From Strongylocentrotus purpuratus (taxonomy: Eukaryota; Echinodermata; Echinoidea; Camarodonta; Strongylocentrotidae): DNA of 64,000 nucleotides. Position numbers and translations under genes: made by a program. This document shows, one piece after another, positions 13,690-25,665 of the stretch; position 1 is the stretch's first letter, and each line of letters opens with the position of its first letter. The notes beneath the pieces are model-generated. The model had not been told where the DNA came from, searched no databases, and was given only the letters and a program-made list of their open reading frames with translations. Location: assembly GCF_000002235.5 (NCBI RefSeq), contig NW_022145607.1, forward strand, positions 35,997,029 through 36,061,028, written 5' to 3'.

Positions 13690-14118
13690 GTTTTTTTTTT
13701 TTTTTGGTTGTTGTTGTTTTGTTGCCGAAAACCCACGCGGGGAAGGACCTTCATTTTACATCGAGGTGCAGTTGAAGGCGCTGATTTGTGCTTGTGAACT
13801 TGTCACAAATAATAGTAACAATGTCGTTTTTAGAAGAGTGTGTAAGATCATTAATGTAAATAAAAAACAAAAGAGTACATATGGTACCAATGGTGCACCT
13901 TGTGGAACACCATTTGCTATTCAAAAAAATATTTGAGGAATTATTATTATAAACTACATATTGAGATCTATTAGAAAGATTACTTTATAACCAAGATGAT
14001 AGACAAATTTGAGTGTTGTTGTAGTTTCCGAGTGGTGAGTCAACACACTAATTACTGAGCTGGGAGACATTGCCAGGCATAGCGCCATAAATCGAAACTA
14101 AAAAAAAAAAACTATAAA

Positions 14119-14170
<52 letters not shown>

Positions 14171-17100
14171 ACCTGTGTATAAGGCGCACCCCCGACTTTC
14201 AAATTTTTTCGGCGGCAAAAAAGTGCGCCTTATACACGGAGATTTACGGTAACTGCAAGATAAGTTCACACTTTAAAACCATGACTTAACTTAAAGTTAA
14301 CAGGGTGTTGTGTAAACCTATCTATGAATACAGAAAGACATGTGTAACTGGAAGATAAGTTCACACCTTTAAACCATGACTAAACTTAAGGTTAACAAAG
14401 TGTTTTGTGATCCTACATGTAACTATGGATAGACAGACATGTGTAACTGCAAGTTTAGTTCACACTTTAAACCATGTCTAAACTTAGAGTTTACAGAGTG
14501 TTGTGTATGGATACAGAAAGACATGTGTAACTGCAAGATAAGTTCACACTTTTAAACCATGACTAAAGTTAAAGTTAACAGAGTGTTGTGTAAACCTAAC
14601 CACGGATACTGGAAAGACTTCACAAAGATCATTTACAGTTCTGTTTTCATAGTAATAGAGCTTTGTAATAGTTGACTACATGAACCAAGGAGAAACATTT
14701 CCTTCCTGTTAGTTACAATACACTAAATAAAGCTACAGAGAATGCCAGATAGCTGTACGACGCAGTCATCATCAAAACGGCAACCACTGGCGATCGTAAA
14801 GTTGGCGGCTTACTTCAGTCTGCCAATTCACGTCTGAGGAAGATATCTGAACTCTAGACATCAAAACTGATACAGGTAAATTTCGGATATGATACCAGGG
14901 CCCCAACTTACAAAGAATTATGATAGATTCAAATCAATCGCAAGTTTGGAGTCTCCTATCTCTTAATATGTACATACATGTAGTTGCGATTTATATCCAC
15001 TCTTTGAAAGAGGGGGCCCAGAACTTTCAAATCATTATTACAACCATCCTGATGAAACTCTTTCATAATCTACAGAAAATAGAGAGTTTCATATTGAAGA
15101 AGAAAAAAGATTCATAGTTTGGTTTGACATCTACTAGACAAAGTATATTCAGTAAAGATATTTTAATATCTTGTGCACACACAGTGGAAGTCCGTCCCGA
15201 AAAACAAGCATAGCTTTGTAAAATTATTCCTAGCTAAACAATCAAGGAATTTGAAGGAGATTACAACATTAATACCAGGAAGTAATGTTTCTCTTAAAGG
15301 GGAAGTCCACCCTGATATTAGGTTGGTTTTAATAGAAGCAGAAAAATATAAATTGGTTAAAATTAGAACAAATTCTGCTTGAAAAAAAAGATAGTTATGA
15401 ATTTTTGAAGTTGCAATCAATCAAACAGAAATTGGCAACACTGTGACATATCTTGATAGCTCCTTTCCACTTTGCTCTGTGCATACAATTTCATAAACTT
15501 TCACTTTCTCTGTTATTGATGATAGAATATATTTTGTTATCCATCCAGGGGTCGAATAGAAACTTGTTAGCAATAATTATTATTTAGGGTGCATGCATGA
15601 TTTAGAATTTTCTTCAGGGAAAATTAAAAAATTCTGATTACTTCCCCTTTAACTGGCATGAACATATTGGACAGTACATGCATTTAGCATTCTTGTGGAA
15701 GAACATTGTCATTAGCTCACATTACTAATGTGAGTTTTCTAATGATCTAGAATACATGTTTGCATTCATGCATGGCACGTCTTACAGCCTTTTCACACAC
15801 AGCTACAATTCATTGTACATGTTTCTAGAGCTGATTAGTTTAAAGCTGTTTAACTCAACAGTTTTAAACAGCTTTAAAGAAAATTTTCCCTGTGTGAACA
15901 TTGTTTATACGATGTTTGGATAAATACAAAGTCGTGATTCATACGCCGTTCAAAGCAGGCTGTAGATACGAAGTCCATATCTAGAGAGCTTGACATTTTG
16001 TGTGTGAACGGTTATACGTGTTTAAACTGGATGGAGCGTGCGCTTTGTTTGATATTGTCTCTCATAAATAGTGACAGGAAACAATTACATTTTTTTTTTA
16101 AAGCAGTTCTTCTGAAATGTCATGTATTCTTGTTGGTCTGCTTATTCATCCTTTGATCAAATCAACTTCCTATTGGGGTAAATAACATTTCAATTTTCTG
16201 TATTATACTAAATGAATCACAGAGTATAACCATCTAATGTTGTCTGTATGACATCCACTTGGCTGGACAACTAGAATGATATGCTCGCTATCTCAAGTCT
16301 AGATAGAATCCAAAGAGAATGAAATGAAATCTATTGTTCTATTAAATATCAACCAATCCCCGGTTTCACATCCTATCGGCTATTACATACAAGTATAGCA
16401 ATCCTTTCACAAGGCACGTCTTCATTAGCTCAAGCTAGATATTACCCTGTGGCTGTAGTTTTGAAACTAGCTCGAGCTTAATATCTCAACCTATTTGTTA
16501 GATGAAAGATGTAATTAGCTGGATATAGAAGAGGCGTGATATAGCTCAGTTGGTAGAGCAGTGGTCTCGTAATGCAGTGGTCTCGTAATGCCGTGACCTG
16601 GGTTCGAAACCAAGGCGATGCGCTAGTGCTATTTGGTAAGGCATTAATCCTCATTACCAGGTCCCTCGGAGAGGACCTAAAGCCGTCGGCCATCTGGTTG
16701 CCTACTAATACAAGCATTTATGCTTTCTTAGCAGTCAGGTAAAATAACCATCACATCCATCTACATGTAGCTTGAGCTCACTGCCCCAGAAAGTTTTGGC
16801 TAGTTCGTAAAATGCCATGCTACAGTTGTACATGTACATGTAATTCCGAGATTCCATAACTGGCTATTTACATTCTGTCTTCATCAGCACGAGATGCAAT
16901 CTCGATCCCAACATGCACGGCGACCATCCATTTCCGGTGGTTTGTTTACTTTTTCGATCAGCTGCGTGGATGTAATGCCTGTACTTACGGCCCGGGTGTG
17001 GGGCATTCGGTTTCCCCTGCGTGACTGGAGCCCGGTATGGCGGTATACAGAACAATTAAAACTGCTTATTCAATCTAGTGCATAAGTTTTGAGCTTATAT

Positions 17101-20100
17101 TTCAATATTCGGCATGCCGTTCAATCTTGAGCTGATAAAAAAGCAAACCGAAATTTCAGGTTAAAAAATAAGCTCCCTTTTTTTTTGTTAAACTCGAGCT
17201 AATGAAAACCAACCCATATTGTACATGAATGTCACTTAGCATCGTCAGAGAGAAGATTGCTTTTAGTGAGTGCTATTGACAACTGAACATGTAATTACTT
17301 CAAGATGGCCTACAATGTACAAATGATGTGAACAAGATGTCTGGTGACTCACAGTACTCACAGTACATACAGATACCGGTAACATTCAATTCCATTCTAT
17401 ATTGTAGAATCATGGCATTTGGGATAGATTAAAAAATGAAAGGTTATAAAATATGTTGAGAAATAGTAGAAATAAACAATATTTTTCTCTTCCGTTTAAT
17501 TCTTTTGTGGATGAATATCATATTACTAATGCTACAAGAAAAGGATTGCTCCTAAAATGTTCACATGTTCAAATGTTTTAATTTTTCAAATATGACGAGA
17601 AGTACTGTACAAATCTGGACCAACATTCTAATAACATCTGTATCGTACCAATGCTTATCATTGAATTCTTTTAATGATGTAGTCTTAAAGGGATCCGGTA
17701 ACTTTGTCTCAGATTCTGAAAAAAATTCTGGATTTAGCTCATGATGCAATGATAATTATAAACCTTTAGGTCAGTCAGGAACCCCATGACTTTTACAAGC
17801 CGATCGCCTGTCTGATTATCAAGATATTTATGATTGGAATTACAAATTTTGAAAACCGTTCGCCTGACGGTTTTCATAACACTACAGTCTATTGGGGAAA
17901 ACGAGTATGGTAAAACCGGTCACTCAAAGATTTTTACTTTTTTGAGGCACTTCTTGATCATTTTGAAGCGCAATTTTTTTTAGGGCTTCAGTATTACACC
18001 ATATCACAGACACTGATAACACGTAGGGCCGTGTATCTCAGATTTAACATTGTTACACGATCCCTTTAAAATTCAACATCGCAGGGGAATGTACAATATA
18101 GCCATTATCTAGCATTCCTTGCTGATATTTACACTGGTCATGCGATTTGCATTGTGAAAGAAACGGTGTGGAATCAACCACAAAAGGTGATCATGTATTC
18201 ATCTAGCATATAAGAATTTGTGTGTATTGCAAGGTTCTGGAATCATCAAAATGATAAGAAATTTGGCCAAGTCTTGGTAAAGTTATAAACACTGTACACA
18301 GAAAGATGTACAGTGTATATGGGACTACACGAACACGTGGCGTAAAAATCCTACCCCCGAGTTTTACGATGTTACATGTCATATTTAGAGTATGAAGGCA
18401 TTTGAAGAGCCATGCTTTTCAGGGAACATGTCTTATCTGATGTTCTTCCACACTTGCATAATAAGAATGATAGCGCTCACAAATTATTTTTCACCTCTTC
18501 CCAGAACTCAACCTTCTCTTTAAAGTTGGTGGACGCACAAAATGACACACCTCCAGTTTAAACACCATTACGGCATCTTTTGGAGGAATCCTACCAAGTA
18601 CCAAGTACTATCTCTATCTAAGCAATGTAAGCATGTATTCGGCAAGCACAAAACAAAAGAATATACGCCATGTTGTGACCCAGTGACACCGAGTTGGCCA
18701 AACTCTGTGTATAGATGGCTCTGGGTACTACCATCTCTGTCTAAGCATGTATTCGGCAAGCACAAAACAAAAGAATATACGCCATGTTGTGACCCAGTGA
18801 CACCGAGTTGGTCAAACTCTGTGTATAGATGGCTCTGGGTACTACCATCTCTGTCTAAGCATGTATTCGGCAAGCACAAAACAAAAGAATGTACGCCATG
18901 TTGTGACCCAGTGAAACCGAGTTGGCCAAACTCTGTGTATAGATGGCTCTGGGTACTACCATCTCTGTCTAAGCATGTATTCGGCAAGCACAAAACAAAA
19001 GAATATGCGCCATGTTGTGACCCAGTGACACCGAGTTGGTCAAACTCTGTGTATAGATGGCTCTGGGTATTACTACTATCTCTATCTATCTAAGCATGTA
19101 CCAGGTCAACAGGACATTGCTCATAACACAGCCTGCCCTTGGAGTAATCAATGACCCAACATCACGCTCCACCAATTTAAAAAAATGCAATATGGAAATA
19201 GATCATTTTCCTACGCCCAGGAATGTGATTAAAGAAAGAGACCAAATTTATTTTTTTTCTATGCTTTTGCTTTGCTTTTTATATTCAGGTTTGTTTAAAT
19301 GTACTACAGTACATGTACAATAAAGCAGGTATCTCTTTGCTCTAGTTTTGTGCATTTTCCAATCCATCAGAATTGATGTAAGTATTAGGACACCATCAGA
19401 AAATCTCTGCCTTCGGTGGTTAACTTGCAAATGGTAATTTATTCATTCCTTTCATTGCAAAAGGGGGCGAAGGACCAAAGAACATTCCTCTTTGTGTTTC
19501 TGGTTGCATACCAGTAAACTAATTTGTACATATTTACGAGTTTCAAATACCACTTATCATAATAAGAGCTTAAATACGGTGGAATTACAATCTACATTAG
19601 TTATAGGTTCAAAAGAGACATGTGAATTAACCGGTCAATGCACCCGGAGCCTTGGCTTAAATTCTGTATGGGCCTTAATAAGAAGTCACTTACCCATTTA
19701 TGCGCTTTCAAGAACCGATAAAAGTTTGCATACTTTAACTACATATCCCCCACCCCCCTAAAGAGAATTTTTACACAAGCTGCCCCCCCCCCCCCCCCCC
19801 CCCCCCCCCGTCCCCTTATGCTCGAGAACTGTAGAATTCCAACTGGATCAGATGTGCTCAATAAATTACCTGTACATGTACATAAAGGTATTAACATATT
19901 ATGGAGTGGCCATACATGTAATCAATAGAAACAATCAGACTAGTGTGAAGACAATTTGAGACAAATAACACCAACGAACCAACAATCCAATCAGCTGATC
20001 AATTATGGTGTGAATACACCAATCACTGCCCATACATTGAATCAAGCAGTCAATAAGCTCATTTCATAATGATGTGAACGTCATACCAATCACAATTAGC

Positions 20101-21577
20101 TACATTCAGCTCATCAATTTTTGTTCTCTCTATAACAGTAACAAGAATACACAAATCACAAAACTCACGGAGTCCATACCTCTACATTCAAGGCATCCAT
20201 CACATGTAGTTAACACATGTTTACAAGCTCAAATCATGCATAATAAAATGTGAACATGTCCACAAATATTTCAGATTCAGATAAAAAAAAAATCTAATGT
20301 CAACAAACATCCATTTAGTCTACAAATGCCCCAGCAACAACATCCCCATTTCCCCTCGTTTAGACTACCAAAAATTCATTGTATAGCCTAGGCCATAGCT
20401 GTATGAAAACTATCATTACTAGTGCTGTAGTCAAACGTTTAACCGTCCGTTTTTTTTTTTTTTTCTCTTTTATTTCTCCAATTCGTTTAACCGAAAACCG
20501 TCCGGTTTTGACTGGCGGTTAAACGGAATTGGAGATATCCGTGATGTTACGGCACTAATCTTTACAAATATATGATTTTTTTTTTTTTAGTCTGAAAGTT
20601 GCATTATAATGAAACATAACATAATGAAATGAATTTTTGAGCATTGTTTCAAATAAAAACTGACTAAAGTGCCAGCTGTCATGTTGACTCACCTCTTCAA
20701 GATTCCAAAACTAGTGTTTTCTATGAGATAAATCTTTATACTGTTCAAAACTTTTTTCATGTGTGTACACCCCTTTCAGTCCACTACATGCTGATTCTGT
20801 ATTTGATGTTTCTTTATACCAGAGATGTGAAAGGTATTACAAGCATCGCATCAGATCTGAACGAGGCCTTGCAGATTAAAACCAGTGTATGGAGCTCTAG
20901 GTGTATTGCTCTAGTTCTGATCAAGTGTGATCAACTTGATCATTGAAGCAGAATAACTAGCAAACAAATTGTGCTCATCAGACAGCTACTAGCTGCTACT
21001 GCTGACATGTATGTATATGTATGGTACTTATCAGTGACCTTCATGTGCATGTAGCTCAAGCTCTAGCTTCAATTCATCAGATTAATCTTATTCTCCATGG
21101 ATTGGAAGGCATTGAATTTTACCATCCTCTGTATTAGGGTATGTATCAGGGTCTGTATGGAGTCGGAAGGACATTGGCCCATTAGCTCATAATTTTTATA
21201 AGATGATGACATGGAGCCTAACAAAATGATTGGTTGAGAGCGTACACGTGACCAGGCATTTATTTCGCCTAACACGTAATTTTGATAATGACCGGTCATT
21301 ATCAAATGCTTATGACCGGTCATTAGTAAAATAATGTTTTAAAACATCATTTTATAAACCAAATAATTTTTTATCATTTTGTTTGGGCATTAGTGAAATT
21401 ACCCACACTCAGAACCTTCAAAACAGTCCAAACACCCTCGGCTATCGCCTCGGGCGTGTTAGACTGTTCCAAAGGTACCTTGTGTATTAATAACACACAG
21501 TTAAAGATAGTGTATCCCTTTTGCAGCCAACATCAAATTCTGTAGAACTTTGCAGGAATTATGATAGAATCGGCAAA

Positions 21578-21608
<31 letters not shown>

Positions 21609-24600
21609 AGGGTGAAAAAGAGGGGTGCGGTTAATACACAAGGGCAGTTTATACACCGTTAATTACAGTACATAAAATGAGCTGTAAAGGGTACATGAGC
21701 ATTTGTCAACATCAATAACCTACCTCTTGTAATGGCCAAAATTAAACTGATTGAATCTTTGCGCAGCACAAAACGTACAACTAATGGTTAGAAGGTCTAA
21801 TTAAACGACAGCGATCACTAAATTCCCAGAAAAAGACATTTTCAAGCCCCTTTGTTTTGAGGAAAGTTCTAAATTATTATTATCTTTCAAATGCCGTTGG
21901 AATTTAACCTTTCAATTTTCCGGCCTGCAAATGGGACACAGTACCTTTAACATAACATATGTATAACTTAAATGTGTAGAACTACATGTATAGTAAGTGT
22001 GTCGTCCAAGCAGGGTATAGTCCCACCTCCCTGGTACAAGTTAGTATTATGATGTACACAATATGTGCATTGTAAAGTAGACCTCATACACCGGCATGCA
22101 AAGGATCAATAGTCAATACATTTCAATTTTGTAGTCTGCATGAAAAGGTCATGCATTTCAAATTTTGTTTCATTTCCAATAAATTAGGACACAGGATATT
22201 AGGTCATTTGAGATTACGAAGAAAGGGATAATTACATGTTTCCAACTTTCCATGGATTCCTTGTACAATTTTGAAGTTTGTACATGTAATCCAGAGCTGA
22301 GCATACGTATTTTCCTGTAATCCAACACTTTCTAAAAGTAGATTTTCTTGTACATGATGTGATTGGTATGCCACCCATTAGCTTGCATATATAATGAACC
22401 TCCTCACTCTTCCTCATCTTCCTGTTATTTTGCTCTGGTCTTTGGTTTATCTTCCGGTATCCTACCATGGTATCCTACCATTGTATTCCATTCACTTCCT
22501 GCCAGCGTGAGACCTGTCTACCCTTTAGTTTATCAGCCTGTTCAGACCAGGGAATAATTTTCTTCAAATTTTTTGATTAGCAATTTCAGGCGATGGATAA
22601 ATATTTCAAATGAAATTCTGTACATGTACATTTCTATGGAAGAAAACTGCTACACAAAAGATATTTTGTATAGCAGTCATGCAAAAATGCATAGCAAATT
22701 GCGATGCGATACCAGGAAAATTATTCCCTGCAGACTATAGGAAAGTTACTATTACAGTGTACATGAAGAACATAGAATATAAAAGAAACGTCATATAAAG
22801 AAACTAATTTTGACAAGATCAAAGCCTCAGTCACCATTTCGATCTGCTACGAACGCCGTACGAACGAGTTCCAGACCATGGAAAAACAGGGAGACCGGCG
22901 TTCGTACGAACCTTTGTGGCCGTAGCTTAACATTACATTTGTTATATGGCATTTCTTTATACAACGTTCAGACTAAGACAAATTGAATTACTTATCGTAT
23001 AGCTATACGATAAAGGCTGTTAGTCTGAAAAGTGTATATCTTTCAACACACACTGCTTGTCTGCCTACTGTACACACATTAGGAAATATTATAAAATGCA
23101 CCCTAATCTCAAAACCTACTGATCAATGGAGGAATTCATTGTTATACTTGTTTATGTATTTACTCTACTTTATTCATTGTTTTGAACAAACGTTTCTGAA
23201 CATTTTATGTTGTTTCAATCCCATAATTCTGTGCATTATGCAAGGCCAAACATTTTGTAATTTTTTTGTTGTTAAGGACTCCACTGTCTATTTCAAATAA
23301 TTTTCCTACAGCTTCACAACCTAATCATTTTAAAAGTGTGTGTGTTCAGTCCAACTGTAATGACCATGAAAAACTGAAATGCCTGGTATTTCTTTTCTAA
23401 AAAGACATGTTTTTTTATTCACACTTCTTATCAATTGAAAGAGGAAATTACTTAATGCAGAATGAACTTAAATGAAGAAATTTTGTGAATACTCTGACGA
23501 TAAAGCACTGCTTCTCCAAACATAATTTGGGTGAAGTATTTTTCTTAATTACAGCATCTCCCTGCCTGTATATAATGCTATATTCATGTACAATACTAGC
23601 TTCTACCATCTTTTTTCTTCTTTTTTTTTTTGCCATAAAACTTTTAAGTTTGAATAGAAGCAGATTATGATGGTATTCTAGTTTTAGATTTCGGTATCAT
23701 TCCTCAGTAGCAGTGAGTCTAGCCATGTGAAATGATCTCTTATTGTCAAGTTCTGAACTTTGATCGAGTATGGGAAGGAACAAAACACCCACCTAAACTC
23801 CCTCCCTCTAAGTAAAAAGCACTCCCATACCAGGTATGACTAGGATGGTGCAAACAGTACACATACAAGTATGTAATGTTCATTTTCAAATGACTGGAAT
23901 TTATTTTCAAAGAATTTAATAAGAGCTATTTTTTTCCTTCATGTTGGTATACTAATTCCCAGCTAAAATATATCAAGGTTTTTTAACAAGTGAAAAACAT
24001 ATCTCCCCATACCCCAATGAGCAAATCTTTGAATGTGTTATTAAACTTGCTTATGTTCAGGAAGCAAATATTGTTGTAAAGCAGTATTTGTTTAATGATT
24101 GAGTGACTTTGAGTCTGTAGCAAGTTATTGAATGTGCTTGCTTACATTGGGCTGGACATAATGAAACATACATGTAGATCTGCTCTTTTGAAATCTTTTG
24201 ATTTGGGGTGAAATTTTGATTGATGCAGCAACAAGTGATTTGTACCGCTCACATTGGAGAGCAAAATATACGACTTTGAACAATTTCAAAAGCATTCCTG
24301 TAAACTCCAAAGTTCAGAGAAGTTTTCAGACAATATTACTTGTGCTATAAGAGAACAAAAAAGAACTCATGTGAACATAATTTACACTGTTTACTTCAAC
24401 ATTCAGGAAACTATATCAAATCAAGAATTATGGTAAAAAGAAATACACAACCAAAGAAATTACTTAATTTGTAGGTTACCAAAGTCAGCTTTCGGCAGTC
24501 ATTAACAAAATTCACAGTTCCATGTACATCTAAATTCAAAAAAATTAATTAATCAATTAAAAATAAAATATAAATTGCTGGAAGTATGACTGCGAAAGAA

Positions 24601-25531
24601 AAATAACAATAAGTATTCAATTTAGAGAGAAAGTGATTGAAGGATCTTTCAGGAATTTTTATATTGCAGGAAGAGTGAATTAAAGGTATTACAAAGTTTT
24701 GGTATGGGGTCATGAATTTGGTTCAAATTAACATATTGGAAGCATACATGTATGCGTTCCTACAATATACATTGATCGTTGTCGCGGTTGAAATCGAGTC
24801 TAAAGTTATGAAATTATAAATAATAAACTCTTTATGTTGTATAGCTCCCTCTCAAGGTCAAAATATTAATTTAGCTATGAAACAATGTTTCTTGACTGAA
24901 ATCGACCGACTAGCTATTCCCGTTTGGAAATTATATATCCCAACTACATATTCTGAGATTTTCATGGTCGCAGCTACGATTGTACGGCCATAGGCGCTAT
25001 TTGAAATTATCAAAATTTACCGGGAGCACCGGTAAATTTTTATATTCAATTTTTCTTGAAAACAGAAGTGTTTTAGGGGCTATTTTTTTAGTGCTTATAA
25101 TACATGCACAGGGGCATCCTATCAAAATTGTAAAGATTCACTATCCACCCAATTTTCAAAATTTCCCAAAACTTTGTATTACCTTTAATGAATTGCCAGG
25201 CATTAACTCTGTTATGCCACCACAGCCCATCTCTAGCTATCTCCCGGACCAAATGCTTTGACGAGATACAGTAATAATGGCAACAATGCATTTTCCTCTC
25301 TTGCCCAAAAACTCAGGAACAATCTTCCCATCTACATCCATAATTATCTCCTCCCCAGACACTTTCAAGAAACATCTCAAATATTTTCTTCTTAGGCATT
25401 CCTAGAAGAAGTAGTAGTGATAGTGGTAGTGGTAGTGGTAGTGGTGGAGGTGGTAGTGGTAGTGGTAGTAGTAGTAGTGGCAGTAGAGGTAATAGTGGCA
25501 GTAGAGGTAGTAGTGGAAGTAGTAGAAGTAC

Positions 25532-25568
<37 letters not shown>

Positions 25569-25634
25569 ATAGTAGTCGTAGTAGTAGTAGTTGTGAAATT
25601 TATGTGTCACTAATGATTTCTCTCTCTCTCTCTT

Positions 25635-25665
<31 letters not shown>

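Noticed and set aside
16531..16620. Functional tRNA gene
   Set aside because: A and B boxes are good, but the anticodon arm is duplicated, the acceptor stem does not close and the sequence continues into a SINE body. The same applies to 40846, 47449, 56766 and 57164.
18542..19093. A 183-residue repetitive protein gene
   Set aside because: The frame is open only because the unit length (114) is divisible by three; the opposite strand is equally open, there is no splice or start context, and it lies in an RSK intron.
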